In this document: positions 27,830-37,466 of the stretch, piece after piece | Position numbering within the stretch: position 1 is the first letter of the stretch | How the letters are laid out: each line of letters begins with the position of its first letter | Source: Tardiphaga sp. 709 | Lineage (GTDB): Bacteria; Pseudomonadota; Alphaproteobacteria; Rhizobiales; Xanthobacteraceae | NCBI RefSeq assembly: GCF_032401055.1 | Contig: NZ_CP135529.1 | Span: 1,116,001-1,180,000 of the forward strand | DNA: 64,000 nucleotides | Direction: 5' to 3' | Notes under the pieces: model-generated | The model's database searches: none | What the model was told of the DNA's origin: nothing | What the model saw: only the letters and a program-made list of their open reading frames with translations | Program-made: the position numbers and the translations under genes

Positions 27830-28487
27830 AGTGTGAGGCAGCAGGATGGCACTAAACATTTTTTCCTATTTCCCGTTGACAGCATCTCTCCCTGGACTAT
27901 ATTCTCCTTCGTCCTGCCCCACCGAGAGGGGCGATCGCGATCGTCACGTTCGCGGGGTGGGATGCGGTGGACGCCGGAGATGCGGCGTTACGCGGTTCAC
28001 GGGTGACGTCTGTCTTCGGGCAGGACGGATCTGCGCCAGCACTGCCACTGGCAAGGAGACGTTTGGCCTTCGGATGGAAAGATCTCTGGACAGTGTGACG
28101 GACGACCAAATCGAAACGCGTCCGGCTTACTCGCTTGAGGCACCCTGTCCCATTCGCCTTGGGACTGTAATTTTGGTGATCGGATCGTTCGCCATGGCAA
28201 CGCGCAAGCAGGCTGAAAAAACACCGCAGGCGGAACGTCGGGCACTTGCTCGGCGCCTCCGAAAGTCCTGATGCACTCACTATTGCGGAAGACCGCATTC
28301 GCATCAGGCCCAAGGGTGCAACGGGCACCCGGCGTTCCGCACGCCCTCTCACAAGGGGCGGGAATGCGACAGACGACGGCGCCCCCGCGCCGCAAATAAT
28401 GGGGGCGATGACGCATGTCTGAAGCGCAGTGGCTGTTTGACAGTTGAATCGGAAATCGCGTGACGCGCGCACGCCCAAACCAAACGC

Positions 28488-28570
28488 CGTCATGCGCGGG
28501 CTTGTCCCGCGTATCCACGCCTTGGCCCCGGCGAAAGGCGTGGATGGCCGGAACAAGTCCGGCCATGACG
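28488..28570. repeat. Second palindromic repeat type (CGTCATG...CATGACG)
   Basis: The 83-bp unit opens with CGTCATG, GCGGGCTTGTCCCGC and ATCCACGCCTT and closes with the near-mirror AAGGCGTGGAT, GGAACAAGTCC and CATGACG. It has different arms from the GTCATTCCGG family. A partial end (GGCCATGACG) recurs near 28615. Confidence 0.75.
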
Positions 28571-28695
28571 TGAGGAGAGGTCCGGGATCACCGCGACGTT
28601 CGCACAGCGCCGCCCGGCCATGACGTAGAGAGAGAGCGGGACCGCCTCTTCCCGCTAGAAGCGCCTCGCCTGCTCAGCGAAGCGCTTTCCTCACC

Positions 28696-29478
28696 TTACC
28701 AAGTCGCGAGGACCGAGCCCTTGAAGGTCTTCTCGATGAAATCCTTCACCTCGGGCGACTGATAGCTTTCCACCAGCGTCTTCACCCAGGGCTTGTCCTT
28801 GTCCACCGCACGCACGGCGATGAGATCCGCATACGGGCCCTTCGGATCCTCGCGCAGGATCGCGTCCTTGACGGGATCGAGTCCGGCCTGGGTCGCGTAA
28901 TTGGTGTTGATGCCGGCAACGTCGACGTCAGGCAGCGTACGCGGGAGCTGCGCGGCATCGACTTCGGTGATCTTCAGCTTCTTCGGATTGTCGGTGATGT
29001 CGAGCAAGGTCGGCTTGAAGCCGACGCCGTCCTTCAGCTTGATGATGCCCTTGTCGCGCAGCAGGATCAGCACGCGGCCGCCATTGGTCGGATCGTTCGG
29101 GATCGCCAACGTGGCGCCTGACTTCACCTCGTCCCAGGTCTTCACCTTCTTCGAATAGATGCCCATCGGGAAGTTGATGGTGTTGCCGACAGCAACGATC
29201 TTGTATTTGCGATCGGCGACCTGGTTGTCGAGATAGGGCTGATGCTGGAACGAATTGGCCTGCAGGTCGCCGGCTTCCAGCGCCGCATTCGGCACCACGT
29301 AATCGGAGAATTCGACGATCTGGATGTCGAGGCCCTTCTTGGCGGCGACGGCCTTGGCGGCTTCCAGCACCTGCGCATGCGGACCCGGGGTCACGCCGAC
29401 CTTGATGGTCTCGGCTGACGCAGCGCCGGTGAGTGCGGCGAAGGCGAGGATGGAGAGAAGATAGCGACGAAGAGACAT
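28696..29478 (-). CDS. metQ: Methionine ABC transporter substrate-binding protein (NlpA/MetQ family)
   Basis: The periplasmic methionine-binding subunit of MetNIQ. The 260-residue product starts with a Sec signal (MSLRRYLLSILAFAALTGAA ... SAE) without a lipobox cysteine, then TIKVGVTPGPHAQVLEAAKAV, QANSFQHQPYLDNQ and NDPTNGGRVLILLRDKGIIKL, all typical of NlpA lipoprotein-family binders. The ATG at 29478, with GGAAAA upstream, is preferred over one four codons earlier. It is the last gene of metN-metI-metQ, separated from metI by a GC-rich hairpin. A second NlpA-family gene is at 33848. Confidence 0.9.
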   Translation of the reverse strand: MSLRRYLLSILAFAALTGAASAETIKVGVTPGPHAQVLEAAKAVAAKKGLDIQIVEFSDYVVPNAALEAGDLQANSFQHQPYLDNQVADRKYKIVAVGNTINFPMGIYSKKVKTWDEVKSGATLAIPNDPTNGGRVLILLRDKGIIKLKDGVGFKPTLLDITDNPKKLKITEVDAAQLPRTLPDVDVAGINTNYATQAGLDPVKDAILREDPKGPYADLIAVRAVDKDKPWVKTLVESYQSPEVKDFIEKTFKGSVLATW

Positions 29479-29507
29479 GGTGTTTTCCATTGTGAGTAAA
29501 CGAGTGT

Positions 29508-29537
29508 GAACGGGCCCGCTGATGCGGGCGGTCGTTC
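29508..29537 (-). promoter_or_regulatory. Hairpin between metI and metQ
   Basis: A 6-bp GC stem GCCCGC/GCGGGC (29514-29519 with 29524-29529, loop TGAT), flanked by GAAC/GTTC, lies at the metI-metQ junction. It has no U-tract. It may stabilise one side of the mRNA and allow higher output of the binding protein. Confidence 0.45.
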
Positions 29538-30201
29538 AGGAATGTCGCGTGCGCTTGTCGAGGCGGCGCGAGATGAAGTCGCCAAGGCTCTGCACGCCCT
29601 GCACGAGACAGATCAGCACGGCGACCACGGTCGCCATGACTTCCGGCATGAAGCGCTGATAGCCGTAGCGGATGCCGAGATCGCCAAGCCCGCCGCCACC
29701 GACAGCGCCGACCATGGCGGAATAGCCGATGAGGCTGACAGTCGCGAGCGTGAGCGCCAGCGTCACCGCCGGCATTGCCTCGGGCAGCAGCACCTTCCAG
29801 ACGATCTGCAGCGGGCTGGCGCCGAAGGCACGCGCGGCCTCGACCAAGCCCTGATCCACTTCGCGGATGGCGCCTTCGATGACCCTCGCGATGAACGGCG
29901 TCGCCGCGATGGTCAGCGGCACCACGGCGGCGCTGGTGCCGATCGAGGTGCCGGCGATCAGGCGCGTCAGCGGCACGATGGCGACGACGAGAATGATGAA
30001 CGGCGTCGAGCGCGTGGCATTGACGACGAGGCCAAGGATGCGATTGACGTTCGGCGCCGGGAACAGTTCACCGTTGCGGCTGGTCGCCAGGAAGATGCCG
30101 AGCGGCAGTCCGGCCAGCGTGCCGAAAATGCCGGCCAGCGCCACCATGGTGAGCGTGTCCAGCGTCGACCACAGGATCATGTTGATCAGTTCAGGCGACA
30201 T
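29536..30201 (-). CDS. metI: Methionine ABC transporter permease
   Basis: A 221-residue inner-membrane permease with five helices and the conserved EAA loop [25 protein letters not shown]. Characteristic segments are [28 protein letters not shown] and [26 protein letters not shown], both MetI hallmarks. It overlaps metN by 11 bp on the same strand. Confidence 0.95.
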   Translation of the reverse strand: MSPELINMILWSTLDTLTMVALAGIFGTLAGLPLGIFLATSRNGELFPAPNVNRILGLVVNATRSTPFIILVVAIVPLTRLIAGTSIGTSAAVVPLTIAATPFIARVIEGAIREVDQGLVEAARAFGASPLQIVWKVLLPEAMPAVTLALTLATVSLIGYSAMVGAVGGGGLGDLGIRYGYQRFMPEVMATVVAVLICLVQGVQSLGDFISRRLDKRTRHS

Positions 30202-31312
30202 AGCCGAGATGCTCCACGGTGTTGCGGGTCGCGGTGAGATTGGCGATCAGCTTGGCCTGCAATTCCGGCTCGGCTGCGACGGATGCGATCAGCGTGCCAA
30301 ACGGATGGTCGGCGACATATTCGATCTGGCCATGCATGATGTTGAAATCGACGCCGTAAGCGCGCGTCAGCCTGGATAGCACCGGCTCATCGGCATCGGC
30401 GCCGGTGAAGGCGATGCGGATCACAGCCTGACGGCCGGGCGCGTAATCGGCCAGCAGCTTGCCTTGCAGCCATTCCGGCACATTGCCGCCGGTGACTTCG
30501 CCGACGAAACGCTTGGTCGTGGCATGGGTCGGCTTGGAGAAGATCTCGTAGGTCGTGCCCTGCTCGATGATCTGGCCGCCTTCCATGACGGCGACGCGCT
30601 GCGCCAGCTTCTTCACCACGGACATTTCATGGGTGATGAAGAGAATGGTGAGGTTGAGATCGGCATTGATCTGCTTGAGCAGTGCGATGATCTGCGCGGT
30701 GGTCTCCGGATCGAGCGCCGAGGTCGCCTCGTCCGACAGCAGCACTTTCGGCTTGGTGGCGAGCGCACGCGCGATGCCGACGCGCTGCTTCTGGCCGCCG
30801 GAGAGTTCAGCGGGATAGCGGTCGCGCTTGTCGGCGAGGCCGACCATGTCGAGCAGCGGTTCGACGATGCCCTTGATATCTTTCCGCGGCGTGCCGGCGA
30901 TCTCCAGCGGCAGCGCGATATTGTCAAAGGCGGTGCGCGACGACAGCAGGTTGAAATGCTGGAAGATCATGCCGATGGAGCGGCGCGCCTGACGCAGCGC
31001 CTTCTCGTCCAGCGATCCGATGTCGAGGCCGTCGACGGTGACCTTGCCATGGGTCGGCTGCTCCAGCCCGTTGATGAGGCGGATCAGCGTCGACTTGCCG
31101 GCGCCGCTCTTGCCGATCACGCCGACAATGGCGCCTTCGGGCACCACGAGGTCGATATTGTCGACCGCTTTCACCTCGGCGGAATCGTTCCGCGACGGGA
31201 AGATCTTGCTAACGCCATCGAAGGAGATGATGGCACGCCCTCGTTCGCCAGAATCTTGCGGATCAAGAATTGGCACGGGCGCTCCGGTCGGCTTGGACAG
31301 GGGAGCGTTCAT
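30191..31312 (-). CDS. metN: Methionine ABC transporter ATP-binding protein
   Basis: The 373-residue ATPase has Walker [17 protein letters not shown], the signature [15 protein letters not shown], Walker [14 protein letters not shown] and a C-terminal NIL domain (from about residue 290: [19 protein letters not shown]), which binds methionine and inhibits transport in the E. coli protein. It is first in metNIQ. I looked for a SAM riboswitch in the 207 bp upstream and saw none. Confidence 0.95.
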   Translation of the reverse strand: MNAPLSKPTGAPVPILDPQDSGERGRAIISFDGVSKIFPSRNDSAEVKAVDNIDLVVPEGAIVGVIGKSGAGKSTLIRLINGLEQPTHGKVTVDGLDIGSLDEKALRQARRSIGMIFQHFNLLSSRTAFDNIALPLEIAGTPRKDIKGIVEPLLDMVGLADKRDRYPAELSGGQKQRVGIARALATKPKVLLSDEATSALDPETTAQIIALLKQINADLNLTILFITHEMSVVKKLAQRVAVMEGGQIIEQGTTYEIFSKPTHATTKRFVGEVTGGNVPEWLQGKLLADYAPGRQAVIRIAFTGADADEPVLSRLTRAYGVDFNIMHGQIEYVADHPFGTLIASVAAEPELQAKLIANLTATRNTVEHLGYVA

Positions 31313-31455
31313 TGAATGACGTTTCTACGCAGTTGTGAAGCACGGGGCCGGCCTGCGTATCGCGGGCGCCGTGGCTGCAACCTACTGATTTCGGGCAACA
31401 TTTCAACCGCACTGCACAAATGAGGAAAATCCAGCGGTTTCAATGGCCTGCGGGA

Positions 31456-31505
31456 GGAAAAGAGTGCCGGGAGACGGCTGGTGACAGCGCTAATCGTCTC
31501 CCGGC
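31456..31505 (-). terminator. Terminator after sulfonate-type binding protein gene
   Basis: An 11-bp perfect stem GCCGGGAGACG/CGTCTCCCGGC (31466-31476 with 31495-31505) lies 14 bp beyond the stop codon at 31520. On the minus strand it is followed by ACTCTTTTCC. It separates this gene from metNIQ. Confidence 0.75.
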
Positions 31506-31519
31506 GAGTTTTCGGGAGA

Positions 31520-32482
31520 TCAGGAGCCCGGGGTCCAGGTCCAGACGATGTCCTTCACATTGATCGCCTTGGGGATCAGGCCGAGCTTGTGGAAGCGATC
31601 CGCCGTTTCCTGCTGGGTGGCAATGATCCGGTCATTGATCGGGACCACCGTGTAGTTCGACCGTTCGACGGCGCGCGTGGTGGCGGTCTTGTCGACACCG
31701 GTCGCCTCCTGCAGCCGCGTCGCCACCTCGGCGCGATTGGCTTCGGCCCACTTTCCTTCATCGGCAAAGGTCTTGTTGAATAGCGCGACGATGTCCGGAT
31801 GCCTGGTAGTGAAATCCTTGTTGGCGAGAAAGAACGAAATCGAATCCTGCACGTCCTTGGAGAAGGCAATCACCCGCGCCTGCTTGTTCTCGGCGAGCGC
31901 CAGATACGGATCCCAGATCGACCACGCGTCGATATTGCCACTGGCGAATGCCGCCACGGCGTCGGCGGGGCCGAGATAGACCGGCGTGATATCCGCATAG
32001 GTCAGCCCGGCCTTCTCCAGCGCGGCGATAATGGTGTTGTGTGCACTCGATCCCTTGCCGAAGCCAACCTTCTTGCCCTTGAGATCGGCGAGCGTCTTGA
32101 TCGGCGAATTCTCGGGAACGATGATGCCCTGATTGTAGCCCCGCGACGGGATGGCGGCGATATAGACGAGATTGGCACGCGCAGCCTGCGCGAAGATCGG
32201 CGGCGCGTCGCCGGCATAGCCGAAATCGACATTGCCGGTATTGATCGCTTCGAGGATCGGCGGCCCGAACTGGAACTCAACCCAGCGGATGCTGATGCCC
32301 CTTTCCTTGAACACTTTTTCGAGCGTGGCGCGCTGCTTCACCGCGGGAAAGATGCCGGCCTTCTGAAAGCCGATGCGGATTTCCTTCAGCTCCTGCGCCG
32401 CGGCTGGTGATGCGATCAAGCCGGCTGACAGCAACAGTGCTGCGGAGAGACCTGCGACCATAGATCGTCGGGAATAGGACAT
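31520..32482 (-). CDS. Aliphatic sulfonate-type ABC substrate-binding protein
   Basis: A 320-residue periplasmic binder of the SsuA/TauA class, starting MSYSRRSMVAGLSAALLLSAG with a signal peptide. Diagnostic segments are LKEIRIGFQKAGIFPAVKQR, EFQFGPPILEAINTGNVDFGYAGDAPPIFAQAA, and SGNIDAWSIWDPYLALAENK. It should bind alkane sulfonates or a similar organosulfur compound. No ssuB/ssuC/ssuD genes are in the window, so it is an orphan binder beside metNIQ. A divergent paralogue is at 32822. Confidence 0.85.
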   Translation of the reverse strand: MSYSRRSMVAGLSAALLLSAGLIASPAAAQELKEIRIGFQKAGIFPAVKQRATLEKVFKERGISIRWVEFQFGPPILEAINTGNVDFGYAGDAPPIFAQAARANLVYIAAIPSRGYNQGIIVPENSPIKTLADLKGKKVGFGKGSSAHNTIIAALEKAGLTYADITPVYLGPADAVAAFASGNIDAWSIWDPYLALAENKQARVIAFSKDVQDSISFFLANKDFTTRHPDIVALFNKTFADEGKWAEANRAEVATRLQEATGVDKTATTRAVERSNYTVVPINDRIIATQQETADRFHKLGLIPKAINVKDIVWTWTPGS

Positions 32483-32821
32483 GCGCTGTTGCTCCATTTG
32501 CGCCCGGGCGATGCAAGGGCGTGATGGTGAAACGCTACGCGCGATTGCGAAGATTGTGCTTTCAAAGGTCGCGGGCAGTCTGCAAGTTTTGCAATCCGAA
32601 GGTCAGCTCCGGGAGCAGCTTCGTCTCCGCCGCAGGGAAATAACCTGCTCTTCCGGAGCCACCCGGAAGGCACGCGGAGAACGTTTCCGCTGCACAACAA
32701 GGCCACCGCAGCATGCCTGCATCGCCGCGCCCGGAACTACAGTTGGCCATTTCATTGACGGAAACGCGCCGCTCTCGCACCTTTGCTGCTCACGAAACAT
32801 CATCAGCAAAGCAGTGCCAAC
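32483..32821. promoter_or_regulatory. Divergent intergenic region between two sulfonate-type binding protein genes
   Basis: This 339-bp non-coding stretch must hold both promoters. GCTCCGGGAGC near 32605 and CCGGAGCC near 32658 form an inverted GCTCCGG/CCGGAGC pair that could be an operator. I cannot assign a regulator; a CysB/Cbl-type sulfur-limitation control is a guess from the gene functions. Confidence 0.4.
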
Positions 32822-33814
32822 ATGCTTCCGATTCACATCGCCCGCTTCATCGAACGCTTCGTGTTCCGGCGCACCCGGGCGCTGCAACTGGCTGCCGTAG
32901 CCTCCATTCTGTCGGTCTCGTTCGCTTGCGCGCAGACGCCGGACACGGTGCGCATCGGCTATCAGAAGTCGTCGACGCTGATCGCCGTGCTGAAGACCAA
33001 TGGCGAATTGGAGAAGGCGCTCGCGCCGCTCGGCGTGAAGATCTCGTGGCATGAATTCACCAGCGGCCTGCCGCTGCTCGAGGCCATCAACACCAACAAT
33101 GTCGATTTCGGCGCCGATGTCGCCGACACCGTGCCGCTGTTCGCGCAGGCCGCCGGCGCCAAACTCGCTTACATCGCCGAGGAAGCCGCCTCGCCTGCCG
33201 CGCAGGCCATCGTGGTCCCGGCGGAATCGCCGCTCAAGACGGTCGCCGATCTCAAGGGCAAGAAGGTCGCGGTGACCAAAGGCGCCGGCAGCCACTTCCT
33301 GCTGCTCGCCGCGCTGAGCAAAGCCGGCCTCACCTTCAAGGACATCCAGCCGGCCTATCTGCCGCCGGCCGACGGCCGCATCGCCTTTGTCGGCGGCAAT
33401 GTCGATGCCTGGGTGGCATGGGATCCATTCCTCACCAGCGCGCAGCGTCAGTCCAACGCGCGCGTGCTCGCGGACGGCAGTAACGGACTTGCCAGCTACA
33501 AGCGCTACTATCTGTCGTCGGCCGCCTATGCGGACAAGCGCGGCGACGTCCTGAACGTCATTTTCAAGAAGCTGGACGAGACTGGCAAGTGGGCCAAGGC
33601 CGAGCCGAAGGAAGCCGCCAAGCTCCTCTCAAGCCTGTGGGGCATCGACGCCGCCACCGTCGAGGAAGCCAACAGCCACCGCTCCTACAAGGTCGGCGCC
33701 GTCACCAAAGCCGGCCTGTCCGAACAGCAGATCATCGCCGACGCCTTCTTCAACGAAAAGCTGATCCCCGTGAAGGTCGATGCCAGCGACGTGAAGATCT
33801 GGGCGCCGAAGTAA
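32822..33814 (+). CDS. Sulfonate-type ABC substrate-binding protein, divergent paralogue
   Basis: A 330-residue homologue of the gene at 31520, with parallel segments (TVRIGYQKSSTLIAVLKTNG, LPLLEAINTNNVDFGADVADTVPLFAQAAG, GGNVDAWVAWDPFLTSAQRQ). The start MLPIHIARFIERFVFRRTRA gives a long signal peptide ending near SFACAQTPD. It shares a promoter region with its paralogue and is followed by an NlpA-type binder 33 bp later, with no permease or ATPase genes. Confidence 0.85.
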   Translation: MLPIHIARFIERFVFRRTRALQLAAVASILSVSFACAQTPDTVRIGYQKSSTLIAVLKTNGELEKALAPLGVKISWHEFTSGLPLLEAINTNNVDFGADVADTVPLFAQAAGAKLAYIAEEAASPAAQAIVVPAESPLKTVADLKGKKVAVTKGAGSHFLLLAALSKAGLTFKDIQPAYLPPADGRIAFVGGNVDAWVAWDPFLTSAQRQSNARVLADGSNGLASYKRYYLSSAAYADKRGDVLNVIFKKLDETGKWAKAEPKEAAKLLSSLWGIDAATVEEANSHRSYKVGAVTKAGLSEQQIIADAFFNEKLIPVKVDASDVKIWAPK

Positions 33815-33847
33815 TCCCATTCTGACATTCCCTGAAAGACAACAAAG

Positions 33848-34663
33848 ATGAAGACCGCCCTCTCCGTCATCGCCGCCGCGATGCTCGCCCTCGTCTCCTT
33901 TGGTGATCATGCCGACGCGCAGTCCGCCACCAAACCCGAACTCAAGGTTGGTTTCGTGCCCGGCCCCTATATCGACGGCTTCAAGAAGGGCGTCGAGCCC
34001 GAGCTGAAAAAGAAGGGTTACACCGTCAAATACTATGAGTTCTCGACGGGCCTGGAAGCCAACACCGCCGTATTCAAGAACGATATCGACGCCAATGTGA
34101 TGCAGCATACGGTGTTCCTCGACAGCTATAACCAGCGCCAGAAGACCGACCTCACCGGCATCATCACGGTGCCGACGCCGCCGATGGGTCTCTATTCGAC
34201 CAAGCACAAGACATCCGATGCCGTGAAAGCCGGTGCCACCGTGGTGGTGCCCAATGATCCCGTGAACCTGCAGCGCGCATTGTGGATCCTGCGCGACCTC
34301 GGCTGGATCGAGATCAAGGACAACAACCCCGTCGATGTCACCGAGCTCGACGTGATCAAGAATCCAAAGGGCATCAAGATCGTCCCGCTGGAGAACGCGC
34401 AGGCGCCGCGCGCCCTCGGCGATGCCGACTTCGCCGCCGTGCAGGGCAATTTCGCGATCTATAGCGGACTCAAACTGACCGAGGCCTTCGCGCTGGAAAA
34501 GATGACCAAGCCCTATACCAATGTCGTGGCCGTCCGCCGCGGCAATGCCGAGACGCCGTGGGCGAAGGACATCGTTGCCGCCTATCAATCGGACACGTTC
34601 AAGACCGCTATCCGGAGCGACAAGTTCTACGCCGGCTTCACCCTGCCCGAATACTTCAACTGA
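33848..34663 (+). CDS. Second NlpA/MetQ-family substrate-binding protein
   Basis: A 271-residue periplasmic binder beginning MKTALSVIAAAMLALVSFGD, signal cleaved near ADAQS, no lipobox cysteine. ELKVGFVPGPYIDGFKKGVE, NDIDANVMQHTVFLDSYNQ and VVPNDPVNLQRALWILRDLGWIEI align with MetQ. It differs strongly from the MetQ at 28696, so it may bind a different amino acid or methionine derivative, perhaps using MetNI. It follows the sulfonate-type binder in one transcript. Confidence 0.85.
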   Translation: MKTALSVIAAAMLALVSFGDHADAQSATKPELKVGFVPGPYIDGFKKGVEPELKKKGYTVKYYEFSTGLEANTAVFKNDIDANVMQHTVFLDSYNQRQKTDLTGIITVPTPPMGLYSTKHKTSDAVKAGATVVVPNDPVNLQRALWILRDLGWIEIKDNNPVDVTELDVIKNPKGIKIVPLENAQAPRALGDADFAAVQGNFAIYSGLKLTEAFALEKMTKPYTNVVAVRRGNAETPWAKDIVAAYQSDTFKTAIRSDKFYAGFTLPEYFN

Positions 34664-34785
34664 GCACAACCTGCGCGCGCAGGCAGCCCTAGCGCGACGA
34701 TCATACCCAGCCGCGGATTTGACTCCCAGCGCGGCTCGGTTACGCTTTCCGGAGGCGTTATGAGACGCCTTCGGAAACGAGGGAT

Positions 34786-35460
34786 ATGAGAGGTCAGGTC
34801 GCCGGGCTATTGCTGGTCTTGTGTGCGATCGCCACACCGGCGACCGCCCAGACGCCTTCGAGCTTCGAGATCGCCGCCCGCTCCCGCGGCACCCCCGACA
34901 TTCCCGGTCTCAACATGGTCTGGCTGAGACCATGGACCGATCTCCGCCACGCCCGGGAATGGCGCAACATCGTCGTGCATCAATCGGAAGGCGCGGTCGG
35001 ATCCGCCTGGCGTAACGCGGTCGCGCAGATGCAGAAACCCGATCGCCGCGGCGTCGCCATCTGGATCGAGACCGACGGCACGGCTTACTGGTCGACGCCC
35101 GAATGGGCGGTACCGAAACATCTCAACCGCGGCAATCGCAACGACAACAAATATATCGACAACAGCGGGACCTATCAGCAGATCGACGATGACTCATCGA
35201 TCGGGGTCGAGTTCGTCGGCAACTACCCCAATGTCCGCAAGCCGCCGACCGACGCGCAGATCGCAGCCTGGCGCGTGCTTGTCCGCGTGTTGCAGGCCCG
35301 CTACGACATCCCGAATGAGCGCGTCTTCGCCCATAACTGGATCGACTACAAGGATCGCCGCTACTGCGAGGGCTGCGAGCTTGCCAGGATCGCCCGGACC
35401 CAGGGAATCGAGACTGCGCAGCAGATGGCCCCTGCGCATCAAGTCGAAAGCGGCAAATAG
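34786..35460 (+). CDS. Secreted N-acetylmuramoyl-L-alanine amidase (amidase_2 fold)
   Basis: The 224-residue product has a signal peptide (MRGQVAGLLLVLCAIATPAT ... AQT) and an amidase_2/PGRP-type catalytic domain. Zinc ligands can be proposed at the histidine in WRNIVVHQSEG, the histidine in VFAHNWIDYKDRRYC and the cysteine that follows. SIGVEFVGNYPN matches the conserved glutamate-containing strand. It should cleave the amide bond between MurNAc and the stem peptide in the periplasm. It converges with the aspartate dehydrogenase gene, with only 3 bp between the stops. Confidence 0.8.
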   Translation: MRGQVAGLLLVLCAIATPATAQTPSSFEIAARSRGTPDIPGLNMVWLRPWTDLRHAREWRNIVVHQSEGAVGSAWRNAVAQMQKPDRRGVAIWIETDGTAYWSTPEWAVPKHLNRGNRNDNKYIDNSGTYQQIDDDSSIGVEFVGNYPNVRKPPTDAQIAAWRVLVRVLQARYDIPNERVFAHNWIDYKDRRYCEGCELARIARTQGIETAQQMAPAHQVESGK

Positions 35461-35463
35461 GCC

Positions 35464-36285
35464 TTACGTCCCCACCCGCAATGCCGCGCGCTGTTTGCGC
35501 AGATAGGCGATCACCGACAGCGCCGTGATGCGGCCGGTCTTCGGATTCTCCGACGGGATGTTTTCGATCTGCATCGAGAACCGTGCAGAATCCGAATCCA
35601 CTTCCACGCGATGGACGTTGCGGGTGAGCGCCGGATCGGCCCAGATTTCCAGTGTTGTGGCGTCGGGGCCTGCGCCTGCGAGCGACAGCGCAACGGCGAC
35701 ATTGAGATTGGCGGGGAAGCCCTTGGCGGCCTCGCGCGCCGTGCCCTCGAAAATCTTCATCGGTTCGGTGATGCTCTCAATGTCGATCTTGTTCTCGACG
35801 ATATAGGGCGCGCCGGCGAGGCCCTTCACCGGCTTGCGCGTTACCATCTTCACCGACGAGATCTTGCCCTCGGCGGCAGCAGTCACGGCATCGAGCCCGA
35901 TCAACGCGCCGGTCGGCACCACGATCTGACCACCGTTCTGCTTAGCAAGTGCGACGAGATCCTCATTGAACAATAGCGCTCCAGCGCTCAGCACGATCGC
36001 GGTCTTGCCCTTGCTGACGAACGGCTTGACGATCTCGGGCAGCAACGCTGCAGGCGCACATTCGATCACGATATCGGCGACATCCACGAGATCCGCGATC
36101 GGCAGCACCGGCGGCGCCTTGCCGAGACCAGCCAGGAACGCCTGATGCTTCTCCGGATTCTGCACGGCGACCGCCGCCAGAACCAGGCCGTCGATGCCGC
36201 GGTCCAGTGCTTCGGCCACCTTGCGGCCGATCGGGCCGAGGCCAACAATGACCACGCGCGTGGCAGACTTTGCTTCAGTGCTCAT
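35464..36285 (-). CDS. nadX: Aspartate dehydrogenase
   Basis: The product, 273 residues from the ATG at 36285, starts MSTEAKSATRVVIVGLGPIG with a Rossmann motif, has IVIECAPAALLPEIVKPF, the conserved IVVPTGALIGLDAVTAA substrate-site segment and NLNVAVALSLAGAGPD ... EIWADPALTRNVHRVEVDSD of the C-terminal AspDH domain. The enzyme oxidises L-aspartate to iminoaspartate with NAD(P) and can feed NAD biosynthesis or aspartate breakdown. No nadA/nadC is adjacent, so the pathway is open. An earlier in-frame start at 36360 has no ribosome binding site. Confidence 0.85.
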   Translation of the reverse strand: MSTEAKSATRVVIVGLGPIGRKVAEALDRGIDGLVLAAVAVQNPEKHQAFLAGLGKAPPVLPIADLVDVADIVIECAPAALLPEIVKPFVSKGKTAIVLSAGALLFNEDLVALAKQNGGQIVVPTGALIGLDAVTAAAEGKISSVKMVTRKPVKGLAGAPYIVENKIDIESITEPMKIFEGTAREAAKGFPANLNVAVALSLAGAGPDATTLEIWADPALTRNVHRVEVDSDSARFSMQIENIPSENPKTGRITALSVIAYLRKQRAALRVGT

Positions 36286-36599
36286 CAGGTCTATCTCGTC
36301 CAACGATTTCGGGGCCACGCCGCCACATCCGGAAACGGTTCTCCCCCGGAAAGGCCGCAATGTCCATGCGGTGACGTCAGCCAGTTTAGAAGGCTTCCGG
36401 CATCACGCCATCGTGCGGCGCGTGCGACAATCCCGGGCTTGCACGTAAAAGGACGTTTCGATAGGTCTGCCGTGATTGCTGTCTCGGCGAGGCCGCACGT
36501 AAGCGTTAACGTGAACCAACGCGCCGATCGAACCTGATCCAGGCTCGACCTGCGCGACTCCGCGTCAAACAGGCCGATCTGGATTCCCCGGGAATCCAC
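36286..36599. promoter_or_regulatory. Divergent intergenic region, nadX / siderophore-interacting protein
   Basis: These 314 bp separate two divergent genes and should contain both promoters. I see no clear Fur- or Irr-type box and no small gene with a ribosome binding site. Confidence 0.35.
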
Positions 36600-37436
36600 A
36601 TGACCGACACATCTTCAGAAGCAATTTCCAACGATCTTCACCGCATCACGCGCGTTCGTCACGAGCTGAAGCGCCGTCTGCTGACCGTCAAGCGCGTGAC
36701 GTCGGTGACGCCGCATATGAAGCGCATCACCCTCACAGGCGACGACCTCGAAGGCTTTGTCAGCGCGTCCTATGACAACCACGTCAAGGCATTCTTCCCG
36801 CGCCCCGGCGAAGTCGAACCTTTGATGCCGGTCTTCAGTGAAGGGCGCGTGCTGGTCGATGAAAGCGCGCGGCCAATCGCGCGGGACTACACGCCGCGGC
36901 GCTATGACGAAGCCGCGAAAGAGCTCGACCTCGATTTCGCCATTCACGATGCGGGGCCTGCCACGACCTGGGCCACCCAAGCGAAGCCAGGCGATAAAAT
37001 CGGTATCGGCGGCCCGCGCGGCTCGTTCGTCGTGCCGGACGACTTCGACTGGTACCTGCTGATCGGCGACGAAACTGCCCTGCCCGCCATCGGCCGCCGA
37101 CTTGAAGAACTGCGTCCTGCCACACGGGCCATCGTGATCGCAGAAGTCGCCGATGCTGCCGAGGAGCAGACCTTCGCATCCAGGGCATCCGTCACAATCA
37201 ACTGGCTGCATCGTGGCCAGCAAAGCGCCGGCTCGACCACCCTGATGGAGGATGCCTTGCGCAACCTCAAACTTCCCGTTGGAGACGGCTATGCCTTCAT
37301 CGCCAGCGAATCCGAGGTTGCCAAGCGCCTCCGCAGGATTCTCGTCGACGAGCGCCAGCATCCCAAGGCATGGGTCAAGGCATCGGGCTATTGGAAAGGC
37401 GGCGCAGAGAACTATCATGAGCCGCATGACGACTGA
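36600..37436 (+). CDS. Siderophore-interacting FAD protein (ferric-siderophore reductase family)
   Basis: The 278-residue product has the FAD_binding_9 signature RDYTPRRYDEAAKELDLDF (R-x-Y-T with the FAD phosphates) and the SIP C-terminal segment VPDDFDWYLLIGDETALPAIGRRLEEL, with VKASGYWKGG near the end. Relatives (ViuB, YqjH) reduce ferric siderophore complexes in the cytoplasm with NAD(P)H. No siderophore receptor is in the window. Confidence 0.85.
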   Translation: MTDTSSEAISNDLHRITRVRHELKRRLLTVKRVTSVTPHMKRITLTGDDLEGFVSASYDNHVKAFFPRPGEVEPLMPVFSEGRVLVDESARPIARDYTPRRYDEAAKELDLDFAIHDAGPATTWATQAKPGDKIGIGGPRGSFVVPDDFDWYLLIGDETALPAIGRRLEELRPATRAIVIAEVADAAEEQTFASRASVTINWLHRGQQSAGSTTLMEDALRNLKLPVGDGYAFIASESEVAKRLRRILVDERQHPKAWVKASGYWKGGAENYHEPHDD

Positions 37437-37466
37437 CCGTCGCGTCCCGGACTAGCAGGAGATCTG

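Larger units (their letters stand above)
27470..28695. other. 1.2-kb non-coding stretch with palindromic repeats
   Basis: It contains the clearest palindromic repeat (27691-27829) and a second repeat type (28488-28570). An open frame from 27846 to 28271 has no ribosome binding site and an arginine/cysteine-rich, domain-free translation, so I do not call it. The rest looks like eroded repetitive sequence. Confidence 0.55.

Noticed and set aside
27846-28271. A 141-codon open frame in the repeat-rich gap
   Set aside because: No ribosome binding site, no family, composition rich in R/C/S; lies among intergenic repeats.
31313-31519. A SAM riboswitch upstream of metN
   Set aside because: I could not find conserved SAM-I or SAM-II elements in the leader; the only structure there is the terminator of the neighbouring gene.
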